A stretch of 34,805 nucleotides of DNA from Candidatus Bathyarchaeota archaeon (GCA_026015035.1 JAOZHB010000027.1:1-34805); one strand, 5' to 3'. Shown: positions 16,255-24,017, counted from the stretch's first letter. Notes: generated by a model not told the origin, from the sequence alone. Made by a program: numbers and translations.

Positions 16255-16268
16255 TAGCGCGCACGCTA
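16255..16268. repeat. TAGCGCGCACGCTA near-palindrome
   Basis: One mismatch pair from TAGCGCGCGCGCTA. It lies 22 bases before the ATG of the 146-aa Cys-rich gene, close to where transcription would start. Confidence 0.65.
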
Positions 16269-16290
16269 TTAATTATGAGGTTGTAAAATA

Positions 16291-16731
16291 ATGATTGAAA
16301 AAAAGATGCTTGAAAGACATAAGGCGCAGTGGTTGGTTGATTTATTAAAGGAAGCGAAAGGACATATTGATGAGGAAAGGCTGGCAAGCATACTTGAGAA
16401 TCGTGGTCGTGCTTGTATAGGTCCTACCAACATCAAGAAAGCCAAAGATGCAGCAAAGGATGCTAAAGATTTAAACGAATTCCTGAATAAGTTGGGAAAA
16501 GCCTTACAGATGCTGCAGAGAGAAGGTGATAAAATCTACATGGTCTATCCCAAATGTTATTGCCATGAGATAAGAGGATTCAAAGGCGATATTCCTGATA
16601 ACTATTGTTATTGTTCTGTGGGCTGGGTTAAGGAGATGTTTGAGCAGGCTTTAGGTAGACCTGTAGAGGTAAAGCTTGAGGCATCTGTTTTGCAAGGAGA
16701 TGAAGCTTGTAGATTGAGAGTACTGTTGTAA
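16291..16731 (+). CDS. Cys-rich small protein, ATC-hydrolase/V4R-like C-terminus, unknown
   Basis: This 146-residue protein has a helical, Lys-rich N-terminal half with RGRACIG (38-44). Its C-terminal half carries CYCHE (89-93), NYCYCSVGW (104-112), then GRPVEVKL and LQGDEACRLRVLL to the end. The pattern of a CxC/GW pair, an amphipathic helix, a strand and GDxxCRLRV resembles the C-terminal part of small-molecule-binding V4R or ATC-hydrolase-like proteins, where the GD-x-x-C segment closes the domain. The five cysteines around 89-109 could bind a metal. GAGGTTG lies 9 bases before the ATG. The stop codon is immediately followed by a 14-base CTAG palindrome. Function unknown. Confidence 0.7.
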   Translation: MIEKKMLERHKAQWLVDLLKEAKGHIDEERLASILENRGRACIGPTNIKKAKDAAKDAKDLNEFLNKLGKALQMLQREGDKIYMVYPKCYCHEIRGFKGDIPDNYCYCSVGWVKEMFEQALGRPVEVKLEASVLQGDEACRLRVLL

Positions 16732-16743
16732 GCTAGCTAGCTT
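16730..16743. repeat. AAGCTAGCTAGCTT palindrome
   Basis: Perfect 14-base palindrome that overlaps the last two bases of the preceding stop codon. Confidence 0.8.
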
Positions 16744-16771
16744 TAATACCGCATTTCTTGTTAACTGTATA

Positions 16772-16780
16772 ATTTTATAA
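16772..16780 (+). promoter_or_regulatory. TATA-like box upstream of the 57-aa ORF
   Basis: TTTTATAAC, about 30 bases before the ATG at 16810. Confidence 0.3.
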
Positions 16781-16809
16781 CAATCAAATTAAAACTTAAG
16801 TTTATTATA

Positions 16810-16983
16810 ATGCGTAGTATGTCCGTGTCATTTCCCTGGATAACGGGTCGTGTTCTAGGCGCCTTTGCGGATAAACGCCGCTATTTACGCTCCTTCCCAG
16901 AAAATTTTTTTCAATCGACCCCCCTCCACACGACGAAAGAAGGGACAGAGGCGCGTCCACCTATACATACAGCAGTGGCCTAG
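16810..16983 (+). CDS. Possible 57-aa protein, unknown
   Basis: The ORF runs from ATG to a TAG that is itself part of the CCTAGCTAGCTGG palindrome. The product is basic (ADKRRYLRSFPENFF) with no membrane segment or motif I recognise. A TATA-like box lies at leaderless distance and there is no Shine-Dalgarno sequence. Its GC content is higher than the flanks. It could equally be a non-coding segment or the start of a gene cut short by the palindrome. Confidence 0.25.
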   Translation: MRSMSVSFPWITGRVLGAFADKRRYLRSFPENFFQSTPLHTTKEGTEARPPIHTAVA

Positions 16984-16989
16984 CTAGCT
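16980..16989. repeat. CTAGCTAGCT palindrome
   Basis: CTAGCTAG core flanked by CC and GG-type ends. It supplies the stop codon of the 57-codon ORF. Confidence 0.7.
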
Positions 16990-17094
16990 GGCAATAACTG
17001 TTAATGTATCCCAATTAATTTCCGGAATTTACACTTAAGGGCCTTAGAATACACACTTTTTAAGCCTTTCTCATAGAAATCTGTAAATTTAAAA

Positions 17095-17108
17095 CAGCTA
17101 GCTAGCTG
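17095..17108. repeat. CAGCTAGCTAGCTG palindrome
   Basis: Perfect 14-base palindrome about 60 bases upstream of the lysX TATA box. Confidence 0.8.
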
Positions 17109-17167
17109 ATACTGCATTTGCCCTTTCTGGTTATGTCTGGCTACTGTTTTGCTTGGGTGACCAAAAG

Positions 17168-17176
17168 CTATATAAT
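17168..17176 (+). promoter_or_regulatory. Promoter of the lysX-lysY-lysZ-lysJ-lysK operon
   Basis: CTATATAAT preceded by AAAAG, a strong TATA/BRE match. It lies about 70 bases before the lysX ATG and leaves a leader of about 45 bases. Confidence 0.6.
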
Positions 17177-17241
17177 TCCTTCCATCTACTAATAAAAACC
17201 TCTTAAGTTAGACTGTTTAGAGCATTTCATGAAGGCGAGGC

Positions 17242-18459
17242 ATGAATACTATGAGTATAGCGATTCTCTACGAATACGCGGAGACTGATGAGCTGGGGAT
17301 TCGGATGACGGCTGAGGAGATGGGCGTCGACCTAGTGTACATCCCCTTCCGTAAAATAGCCGTGTCCATAGGTGACGACGGCTACAGCTTCAGGAGTAAG
17401 GGCCGCGATTTCTTCAATCGGATTGAAGGCGTTAATTCGGTGTTGAATCGAACCCAGAGTAAGAACCGAAGGATGTATGCCGCCAGCCTCTTCGAGGCCT
17501 TAGGCCGATACGTGGTCAACCCCTTGTCCGTGGAATACGTGTGTTTTAGCAAGTTCAGGACCTTGGTCGAGTTTTGGAGGAGGAACATCCGCATTCCCAA
17601 GACCGTCTATATTCCCTGCGACGCCTACGATAAGACCGTTACGGGGATTGAAATCCGCAACGAAGAGGACATCGCCAGCCTCATCCAAATGAATCTGGGG
17701 GCTGGAAACGTCGTTCTCAAACCTGACGGCGGTACCCACGGGAAGGATGTGCGACTCGCCAAAGACCTCGATTCCTTAACCGAAATGCTTTCCACCACCT
17801 CACCCTCCATCATAAACCCGCTGGGTTTTGTGGCCCAAGAGTTCGTCGAAAAATGGTTTTATGACTTGCGAATCATCGTCTACAAAGTCCGTGGGAAACC
17901 CCCGTTCTGTTACCCAACGGCATTAGCGCGAGCAGGCTTCAAGGACTTTCGAACGAACACCTATTTGGGAAACATGGTCTTCGGCGTCGAACTCCCCGCT
18001 GAAGTCAGGGAAGCCTCGATTCGAGGCGCTAAGGCCGTTGGAGGTGAGAGCGAGGCTTGGCTGCTGGCCATGGACGGCATGTTTAACATTGGCGAAGACC
18101 GCGACGTCGACGATGAATACGTCAAGGCTGAATTGGAAAAGCTGGTTCCCCCGTTTGACAAGGTGAAACAGGTCAAGCAGAATAAAATGAAGAACCGGGA
18201 CTTTCCCGCGTGGAGCCGAATGCTGGAGAACGCGTATCAAGACTATATGGACACCGAGGCCTACGCGAACGTTCGAAGTGTAATCAGTGAGAGCATGGAA
18301 CGATGCAAGGACAGCGTCATCTTCCACGAAACCAATTCCTGCCCTGAATTCTGGGAGCAGACGCGGATTATCGCAGGCATCAACGTGGCAGTTCCCTTGA
18401 TCGAGTGCGCGCAAAGCGTGGACGGCTGGAGCTACTACCAGCGGATAAAAGATTATTAG
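17242..18459 (+). CDS. lysX: LysX/RimK-like ATP-grasp ligase with insertion
   Basis: By position (first gene before lysY, lysZ, lysJ, lysK) this should be the ligase joining the LysW C-terminal glutamate to aminoadipate or glutamate. ATP-grasp features are present: VVLKPDGGTHGKDV (157-170), VAQEFVEKWFYDLRIIV (198-213), FRTNTYLGN (236-244), and the Mg ligands D278 (LLAMDGM) and E363/N365 (HETNSCPEF). It is 405 residues, where LysX/ArgX are about 280. The excess is a charged segment of about 75 residues (roughly 283-357) between the two Mg-ligand strands that are normally close together. The ATP loop PDGGTHG also differs from the usual LysX form. It may be a divergent LysX or a related RimK-type ligase recruited here. 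The ATG follows GGCGAGG. Confidence 0.75.
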   Translation: MNTMSIAILYEYAETDELGIRMTAEEMGVDLVYIPFRKIAVSIGDDGYSFRSKGRDFFNRIEGVNSVLNRTQSKNRRMYAASLFEALGRYVVNPLSVEYVCFSKFRTLVEFWRRNIRIPKTVYIPCDAYDKTVTGIEIRNEEDIASLIQMNLGAGNVVLKPDGGTHGKDVRLAKDLDSLTEMLSTTSPSIINPLGFVAQEFVEKWFYDLRIIVYKVRGKPPFCYPTALARAGFKDFRTNTYLGNMVFGVELPAEVREASIRGAKAVGGESEAWLLAMDGMFNIGEDRDVDDEYVKAELEKLVPPFDKVKQVKQNKMKNRDFPAWSRMLENAYQDYMDTEAYANVRSVISESMERCKDSVIFHETNSCPEFWEQTRIIAGINVAVPLIECAQSVDGWSYYQRIKDY

Positions 18460-18501
18460 CCGAGAGACGACCCCTATTCTTTAAAGCATCGGAGTGAAAA
18501 G

Positions 18502-19563
18502 GTGGAGACCGTGCGGGTTGGCATAATCGGTGGCACAGGCTACGTCGGCGGCGAACTGCTACGCCTGTTACTCAACCATCCAAGCGTGGAGATCACCGCG
18601 GTAACGTCGAGGATGCGGGCTGGCGACTACGTCTATCGCGTTCACCCAAATCTGAGAACGCGTACACGGCTCAAATTTGTCCCCATGGACTTGGAACAGG
18701 TTACTGAAGCCTGTGACTTCGTCTTCGCAGCGACGCCCCACGGGGCAGCCGTGGACTTGGTGCCCCCTCTCCTTGAGCGGGGTCTAAGGGTCATCGACAT
18801 GAGTGCAGATTATCGTCTTAAGAACCCTGCGGATTATGATCGATGGTATGGCTGGACCCACGGTCATCCCGAGCTTTTAAGCGAGGCCGTGTATGGGCTT
18901 CCCGAGCTTCATCGCGAAGAGATACGGAAGGCGCGCCTCGTCGCATGTCCCGGGTGTATGTCCACCGCCTCCATCCTGGGGTTAGCGCCCCTTATGAAGA
19001 CGAAGGTTGTTGAGGAAAAGCGGATCGTTGTGGATGCTCACATGGGGTCCTCAGGCGGCGGAGCCACGCCCACACCTGCCTCCCATCACCCTGAACGGTT
19101 TGGCGGGATAAGGGCGTACAACGTTGAAGGTCACCGACACCTAGCCGAGATTGAGCAGGAGCTTAATCTGCTCTCTGATGAGGCCGTCGCGGTCTCCTTC
19201 ACCGCCCACGCCGTTAACATGGTCCGAGGCATCTTAGCCACCATCCATGTATTCCCGAAGACGCAGTTGACGGTTCCCGAGGTTTGGAGGCTCTATCGTC
19301 CCTTCTACAAGGGTGAGCCCTTTGTACGCCTCGTCCGGGATGTCAGGGGCCTGTATCGCCTTCCCAACCCCAACATCGTTATCGGCTCTAATTACTGTGA
19401 CGTGGGCTTCGAGTTGGACAGCCACATCAATCACCTAGTCGTTCTCTCCGCCATCGATAACATGATGAAGGGCGCGTCTGGCCAAGGCGTCCAATGCTTG
19501 AACATAATGCTCGGTGTGGATGAGCGAACGGGCTTAACAAATCTTGGGTTCCACCCCATGTGA
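18502..19563 (+). CDS. lysY: LysW-aminoadipate/glutamate semialdehyde-forming reductase
   Basis: This 353-residue member of the ArgC/LysY family reduces the carrier-bound acyl phosphate to the semialdehyde with NADPH. The nucleotide loop is GIIGGTGYVGGELLRLL at the N-terminus, the catalytic cysteine lies in VACPGCMSTAS, and SSGGGATPTPASHHPERFG contains the conserved His region. The longer HHPERFGGIRAYNVEGHRH block is typical of LysY rather than free-acetylglutamate ArgC. The start is GTG at 18502 with CGGAGTGA 5 bases upstream; the GTG three codons later is the alternative. It is the second gene of the operon, 42 bases after lysX, and lysZ follows after 6 bases. Confidence 0.95.
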   Translation: METVRVGIIGGTGYVGGELLRLLLNHPSVEITAVTSRMRAGDYVYRVHPNLRTRTRLKFVPMDLEQVTEACDFVFAATPHGAAVDLVPPLLERGLRVIDMSADYRLKNPADYDRWYGWTHGHPELLSEAVYGLPELHREEIRKARLVACPGCMSTASILGLAPLMKTKVVEEKRIVVDAHMGSSGGGATPTPASHHPERFGGIRAYNVEGHRHLAEIEQELNLLSDEAVAVSFTAHAVNMVRGILATIHVFPKTQLTVPEVWRLYRPFYKGEPFVRLVRDVRGLYRLPNPNIVIGSNYCDVGFELDSHINHLVVLSAIDNMMKGASGQGVQCLNIMLGVDERTGLTNLGFHPM

Positions 19564-19569
19564 TGTACC

Positions 19570-20379
19570 ATGTTGATTGTGGCGAAAGCTGGCGGAAACG
19601 TGCTGAAAGACGGGGTTCCTGAACCCGTCATCCACGACATCGAGGCCACTGTTTCCGCCCATCGACTGGTCTTCGTACACGGTGGAGGCGTCGAAGTAAC
19701 CGACATCGCTACCCAGCTGGGTAAGCCCCAGAAGTTTGTAGTCTCCCCCCAAGGTTTCAGAAGCCGCTACACCGACCGGGAAACCGTCGAGATTTACACC
19801 ATGGTCATGGTGGGGAAGCTCAACTCCCAGATCGTCACGGCCCTCGAAAGCCACGGTATCTCCGCAGTGGGCCTCTCTGGGCTGGATGGGCGGCTCATTC
19901 AAGCCACGCGTAAGAAGCGGCTCATCATCATGGATGAACGGGGAAGGAGACGGGTGATCGATGGCGGCTACACGGGAACGATAAACGAAGTGAACACGAC
20001 GCTTCTCAACCTCCTCCTCGAAAGGGGGTATGTGCCTGTGGTGGCTCCCGTGGCCACCAGTGAGGAATTCGAGCCTTTGAACGTGGATGGAGATAGGAGC
20101 GCGGCCTATGTCGCAGGCTTTTTGAAGGCCGATAAACTTGTCCTGTTGACCGACGTTGAGGGCCTGCTCATCGATGGAAGGGTCGTGTCAAAGCTGAATG
20201 CACATGAGGCGCGGGAACTGCTTCCAAAGATCGGTCCGGGAATGATTACCAAGATCTATGCTTCCCTCGAGGCCCTCGACATGGGGGTGAGTGAGGTCAT
20301 CATCAGCTCAGGCCTCATCGAAAAGCCTATTTCCTCTGCGATCGAGAATAAATGTGGAACGGTGATTAGACGTGAATGA
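19570..20379 (+). CDS. lysZ: LysW-aminoadipate/glutamate kinase
   Basis: This 269-residue amino-acid kinase family protein has the phosphate-binding N-terminus (VAKAGGNVLKDG), VFVHGGGVEVTD, and PQGFRSRYTDRETVEIYTM. The FRSRYTDRET form marks the LysZ type, which takes the LysW-bound substrate, rather than N-acetylglutamate kinase. VDGDRSAAYVAGFLKADKLVLLTDVEG completes the nucleotide site. It phosphorylates the side-chain carboxyl of the carrier-bound aminoadipate or glutamate. The ATG is 6 bases after the lysY stop, and the 3' end overlaps lysJ by 8 bases, consistent with coupled translation. Confidence 0.95.
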   Translation: MLIVAKAGGNVLKDGVPEPVIHDIEATVSAHRLVFVHGGGVEVTDIATQLGKPQKFVVSPQGFRSRYTDRETVEIYTMVMVGKLNSQIVTALESHGISAVGLSGLDGRLIQATRKKRLIIMDERGRRRVIDGGYTGTINEVNTTLLNLLLERGYVPVVAPVATSEEFEPLNVDGDRSAAYVAGFLKADKLVLLTDVEGLLIDGRVVSKLNAHEARELLPKIGPGMITKIYASLEALDMGVSEVIISSGLIEKPISSAIENKCGTVIRRE

Positions 20380-21571
20380 GAAGGAAATAATTGACATCGA
20401 ACAGACATGTATGGCGAACACCTATTCGAAGAGACCCGTGGTCATCGTAAAGGGTAGGGGCGCCACGTTGTGGGACGTGAATGGACAGGAATACATTGAC
20501 TGCATGGGCGCGTACGGCGTCTGCGTAGTCGGCCACAGCCACCCAAGGGTGGTTGATGCCATCCAGCAGCAGGCTGCAAGCCTCATTGCCTGCCACAGCT
20601 CCCTCTACAACGATGCCCGGTCAACCTTTCTGAAGAAAATCGTGGACGTCACCCCGAAGGAGTTGAACAAGGCCTTTCTCGCCAACAGTGGAACGGAGAC
20701 TGTGGAGGCCGCCATCAAGCTAGCGCGGAAGCACACGGGGAAGACCGAGATCATCGCCTTCATGGGAGGCTACCACGGAAAGACGTTCGGCAGCCTATCA
20801 GCCACGTGGAACAAGCGGTACCGAACACCCTTCGAACCCCTCGTTCCAGGCTTCAAACATGTTCCCTACGGGCGACCTGAACGGGTAAAGGCCGCAGTGA
20901 CGGATGAGACCGCCGCCATCTTAGTCGAACCCATCCAAGGCGAGGGCGGAATCAAGGTGCCACCAAACGGCTTTCTCGGCGAGTTACGGGAGATCTGCGA
21001 CGCGAAGGGAGCATTGCTGATCTGCGATGAGGTTCAAACGGGGTTAGGTCGAACAGGACGATTCTTCGCCAGCGAGCACTTCAACGTCGTCCCCGACGTG
21101 ATGTGTCTCGCCAAGGCGGTGGGCGGCGGTGTTCCCATCGGCGTAATGGTTGCCAAGGAGGAAGTAATGGCGTCCCTGAAGCTGGGGGATCACTCCAGCA
21201 CCTTCGGAGGTAACCCCCTGACCTGCGCAGCTGCCTCCGCAGCCGTAGACGTGGTGGTTGAGGAGCGACTTCATGAGCGAGCAGCCAGCCTTGGAACGTA
21301 TTTTATGGCGAAGTTGAAGGAGCTACAGGAAAAGTACAGGCTTGTGCGGGAGGTTCGGGGAATGGGCCTAATGATCGGCATGGAATTTCGCTTTGACGTG
21401 TATAACCTAATTCTGGGCGCCTTAAAGCAAGGTGTCCTCGTTTTGGATGCTGGGAGAAACGTGCTCCGCTTCCTACCCCCCCTCGTCATTTCAAAAGATC
21501 AGCTCAACCGCGTAATCGAGGTCTTGGACGCGGTGATTGGGGAGGAGGAACGTGCGAGAGTACGCCGTTGA
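20372..21571 (+). CDS. lysJ: LysW-lysine/ornithine aminotransferase
   Basis: This 399-residue class III aminotransferase of the ArgD/LysJ group converts carrier-bound semialdehyde to carrier-bound lysine or ornithine using glutamate. It shows the PLP region (NSGTETVEAAIKLARKHTG), the cofactor Asp in LLICDEVQTGLGRTG, and the Schiff-base Lys in MCLAKAVGGGVPIG. HSSTFGGNPLTCAAA follows as expected, and length is normal. The GTG start lies 8 bases inside lysZ, with GGTGATTA a few bases upstream. Its 3' end overlaps lysK by 20 bases, so lysZ, lysJ and lysK are probably translated as a coupled unit. Confidence 0.95.
   Translation: MNEKEIIDIEQTCMANTYSKRPVVIVKGRGATLWDVNGQEYIDCMGAYGVCVVGHSHPRVVDAIQQQAASLIACHSSLYNDARSTFLKKIVDVTPKELNKAFLANSGTETVEAAIKLARKHTGKTEIIAFMGGYHGKTFGSLSATWNKRYRTPFEPLVPGFKHVPYGRPERVKAAVTDETAAILVEPIQGEGGIKVPPNGFLGELREICDAKGALLICDEVQTGLGRTGRFFASEHFNVVPDVMCLAKAVGGGVPIGVMVAKEEVMASLKLGDHSSTFGGNPLTCAAASAAVDVVVEERLHERAASLGTYFMAKLKELQEKYRLVREVRGMGLMIGMEFRFDVYNLILGALKQGVLVLDAGRNVLRFLPPLVISKDQLNRVIEVLDAVIGEEERARVRR
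21539..21548 (+). promoter_or_regulatory. Shine-Dalgarno that fixes the lysK start
   Basis: GGGGAGGAGG lies directly before the GTG at 21552, inside lysJ. It moves the start five codons downstream of the track's TTG. Confidence 0.75.
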
Positions 21572-22676
21572 TCTCCTCCAAAACATGCTCCGCCTCTACA
21601 GTCCCACGGGAGAGGAGGCAGCGCTCTCCAGCTTTCTAGTTAAAGAAATGGAGAGGCTGGGACTTCAATCGTGGCGAGATGAGGCGGGCAACGCCGTCGG
21701 AGAATTTGGCTCTGGCGAGCCCGTCATCCTCCTCTGCGGCCACATGGACACCGTTCCCGGTGTGCTCCCCATCAAACTGGAAGACGGAAAACTCTACGGT
21801 CGGGGCGCTGTGGACGCGAAGACACCCCTCGCCGCCATGATTGCAGCGTCTTCCCGTCTCGTAAAGGAGGGGTTTTCGGGTCGGATTCTCGTGGTTGGGG
21901 CCGTTGAGGAGGAGGGCGTTGGGCGGGGCGTGAAGCACCTCGTCGAAACGGGGGTGACCGCCGATTACGCGATTTTCGGCGAGCCCAGCGGCATCGAAAA
22001 CATCACCATCGCCTACAAGGGAAGCCTTCACCTCAAGATTAAGTGTGAAACCACGACGGGGCATTCATCGGCTCCCTGGCTCTACAAAAACGCCATCGAA
22101 GAAGTCTTCAAAATCTATGAGCAGATTAAAGGTGTTCAATTCACCCAAGAAAAAGCAGAGAGCCGATTCTACTCTGTCACCTCCAGCGTTACAAAAATTG
22201 AGGGTGGCAACGAGTTTTCCACAGTCCCCTCCAGCGCGGGCCTCCATATCAACCTGAGAGTTCCTCCCACCCTATCTATTGAGACGGTTCTAGACGCGGT
22301 TTACAAGGTGATTGAGGACTACCGCGGGGACAACGCTGGAGTGGATGTGCGTCTATGGGTGATAGATTCCTGCCCCCCCTACGAGGCAGATAAAAACTCT
22401 ATCCTCGTCCGCTCCATAGCCTACGCCATCCGACGGGTGAGGAAGAGTCAAGCAGTCTTAGTCAGGAGAACGGGGAGTGGTGACATGAATATCTTTGGGT
22501 CTGCAAGACACGTTCCCGTTGTTACATATGGGGCGGGGGACGCCCACCTCGACCACACGCCTGACGAGTACGTCGTGGTCGACGAGTACTTGGACAGCAT
22601 TAGAATCCTCTGTGAAGGCGTGAAAAAACTCGTGGAACTACACATCAAAACAACAAGAAACGTGGGGACAAAGTAG
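21552..22676 (+). CDS. lysK: LysW-lysine/ornithine hydrolase
   Basis: This M20-family zinc carboxypeptidase has 374 residues from the GTG at 21552, chosen because a near-perfect Shine-Dalgarno precedes it. It releases free lysine and/or ornithine from the carrier, regenerating LysW. Metal and catalytic motifs are in order: CGHMDTVPG, GRGAVDAKTPLAAM, the EEEGVGRG general-base segment, FGEPSG, and a C-terminal GAGDAHLDHTPDEYV with the last metal-binding His. Length is as expected for LysK. It is the final gene of the operon; the next gene has its own TATA-like promoter. Nothing in the sequence separates the lysine-only from the dual lysine/ornithine activity known from archaeal enzymes. Confidence 0.95.
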   Translation: MREYAVDLLQNMLRLYSPTGEEAALSSFLVKEMERLGLQSWRDEAGNAVGEFGSGEPVILLCGHMDTVPGVLPIKLEDGKLYGRGAVDAKTPLAAMIAASSRLVKEGFSGRILVVGAVEEEGVGRGVKHLVETGVTADYAIFGEPSGIENITIAYKGSLHLKIKCETTTGHSSAPWLYKNAIEEVFKIYEQIKGVQFTQEKAESRFYSVTSSVTKIEGGNEFSTVPSSAGLHINLRVPPTLSIETVLDAVYKVIEDYRGDNAGVDVRLWVIDSCPPYEADKNSILVRSIAYAIRRVRKSQAVLVRRTGSGDMNIFGSARHVPVVTYGAGDAHLDHTPDEYVVVDEYLDSIRILCEGVKKLVELHIKTTRNVGTK

Positions 22677-22728
22677 AGGCCGCTGAGTCATCAGAACGCG
22701 TGAATGGAAACGCGAAGAGAGTGGAACC

Positions 22729-22748
22729 TTAAAAACAATATAAACTAC
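22729..22748 (+). promoter_or_regulatory. TATA-like promoter of endA homologue
   Basis: CTTAAAAACAATATAAAC provides one or two TATA candidates. Transcription would begin near 22755-22770, close to the GTG at 22763. Confidence 0.45.
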
Positions 22749-22804
22749 GATGATAATACCGTGTGAATTCACTCACGTCTCACCGTGAAATATGGCGATC
22801 GAAT

Positions 22805-23335
22805 ATGGATACGATGGAAGTTAAAGGGGTTCTGGAAGAGGGAGCCGTGATTATTCAAAGCCTTGAAGACGCGGAACCGCTTCTGCAGGGGGGATATGGC
22901 ACACGCCGCGATGAGGAAGCGGGCTCCCTTCTCACCTCGTGGGAGGCTCTTTACCTCCTCGCTGAGGATCGACTCAAAGTATTCGATGCCGCGACGGGTG
23001 AAGAGCTGGACTTCCAAGTCCTGTTAAGCAAGTTCAGAGGTGCTGATCCTGAGGTGTGGACCAGATACCTCATCTACCGGGACTTGAGGAAACGGGGCTA
23101 CGTCGTTCGAGATGGCATGGGCGTGGGTATAGACTTTCGACTCTATGCCCGAGGAACTTACGGCGAAAAGGCAGCGAAATACATGGTCTACGCTGTCTGC
23201 GAGGGAACTCCCATCCCCGTCCAGAAGCTTCAGGAAGCCCTCCGCATCGCTCTCAACATGAAAAAGCGACTCATCGTCGCCGTGATGGATCGACGGGGAG
23301 AAATCGTCTACTATTCCCTCGGAACCTTCAGCTGA
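22805..23335 (+). CDS. endA: tRNA-splicing endonuclease subunit, catalytic His missing
   Basis: The C-terminal domain matches archaeal EndA: TRYLIYRDLRKRGYVVRDG, then FRLYARG with the catalytic Tyr, and NMKKRLIVAVMDRRGEIVYY with the catalytic Lys region. Between them the usual HSxYLV is AAKYMV, so the catalytic histidine is replaced by alanine. The N-terminal domain (GVLEEGAVIIQSLEDAEPL) is a normal EndA start. EndA cuts introns from tRNA at bulge-helix-bulge sites. In lineages with heterotetrameric enzyme one paralogue is structural and lacks catalytic residues, so this may be that subunit. I use the ATG at 22805; the track GTG at 22763 adds 14 residues and would fit a leaderless mRNA, so the start is uncertain. 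Confidence 0.85.
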   Translation: MDTMEVKGVLEEGAVIIQSLEDAEPLLQGGYGTRRDEEAGSLLTSWEALYLLAEDRLKVFDAATGEELDFQVLLSKFRGADPEVWTRYLIYRDLRKRGYVVRDGMGVGIDFRLYARGTYGEKAAKYMVYAVCEGTPIPVQKLQEALRIALNMKKRLIVAVMDRRGEIVYYSLGTFS

Positions 23336-23390
23336 CAGCACGCATCTGAACGACATACTCTCTCTGATACCTTAAAAGCTAACCCGTTTA

Positions 23391-23404
23391 TCCCGTTTTT
23401 ACGG
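23391..23404 (+). terminator. Hairpin with T-run after endA
   Basis: CCCGT-TTTT-ACGGG about 55 bases after the endA stop: a short GC-rich stem with a T loop. It could terminate endA. Confidence 0.35.
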
Positions 23405-23553
23405 GAGACGTATGGATCATCCGCTCTCCTATTTGCGTTAGTAGTCGCCCTCGTATTCAAAAGAAGCAAAGGGAGGGATGTGGTTCGTTGCGTGGAACCC
23501 ACTAGTTTGCACGAGAGGACTGATAAAAAAGGATTGAATGACTGTTGTTGTAT

Positions 23554-23859
23554 TCATCGACGGGTGTAGGATACGATGCCGCCGATTACTGCCATTAACG
23601 CGACGAGGAACAGGATTCCTGGCCACCAGAAGTCGTAGTACCACAGAACGGCTAGGCCTATAATAAAGACGCCGCCCGATATAGCTCCCCACAATCCAGT
23701 ACCAGACCCCTCTGGGCCGAAACATGCTTTCCGTTCATCCCGATATCCACGTCTAAACGTAACGGGCTCTGCTTTCGTCGGGGTTACTGGAGCTCCACAG
23801 TGAGGGCAGAACGCATCGCCCTCTTCCACTTCCTTTCCACAACTTTGACAATACGGCAA
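23554..23859 (-). CDS. Zinc-ribbon membrane protein, unknown
   Basis: I start at the TTG at 23859 (101 aa, beginning MPYCQSCGKEV) because AAGGTGAG lies 8 bases upstream and proteins of this kind usually open directly with the zinc ribbon; the track's GTG at 23877 lies inside that leader. The ribbon is CQSCGK-x8-CPHCG. After a basic linker come two adjacent hydrophobic helices (AISGGVFIIGLAVLWYY and GILFLVALMAVIGGIVSY), separated by a Trp-rich turn. Such zinc-ribbon-plus-two-helix proteins are common in archaea and have no assigned function. Stand-alone gene. Confidence 0.75.
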   Translation of the reverse strand: MPYCQSCGKEVEEGDAFCPHCGAPVTPTKAEPVTFRRGYRDERKACFGPEGSGTGLWGAISGGVFIIGLAVLWYYDFWWPGILFLVALMAVIGGIVSYTRR

Positions 23860-24017
23860 GCAGAAACTCACCTTCACTATTCCATACTAATATTACTGAA
23901 GTGTTATATATATAATTAATACTGGAGGGACCTCAAAGAGTTTCGCGCATTCTTCAGCAGTTCCTACTATACCCGACTCTTTCACTTCTGACTCGTAACC
24001 GAACAGCTTTATCTTGT

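Larger units (their letters stand above)
16732..17241. other. 510-base gap before lysX
   Basis: AT-rich except for a GC-rich middle. It holds three CTAG palindromes (16730, 16980, 17095), a possible 57-codon ORF and the lysX promoter. The GC-rich part (about 16825-16975) shows no RNA fold or riboswitch I recognise. Confidence 0.55.

Noticed and set aside
16825-16915. GC-rich patch before lysX as a riboswitch
   Set aside because: No known riboswitch core could be recognised and no stable extended pairing was evident by eye.
17445-17460. TTGAATCGAACCC resembling a tRNA T-loop on the minus strand
   Set aside because: It lies inside the lysX coding frame and no acceptor or anticodon stems can be drawn around it. 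No tRNA or rRNA gene was seen in the window.
23336-23541. Open frame continuing past the endA TGA stop, with a hydrophobic stretch SALLFALVVALVF
   Set aside because: It requires stop-codon readthrough, has no start of its own, and about 67 sense codons after a stop can occur by chance; the hairpin at 23391 also suggests transcription ends here.
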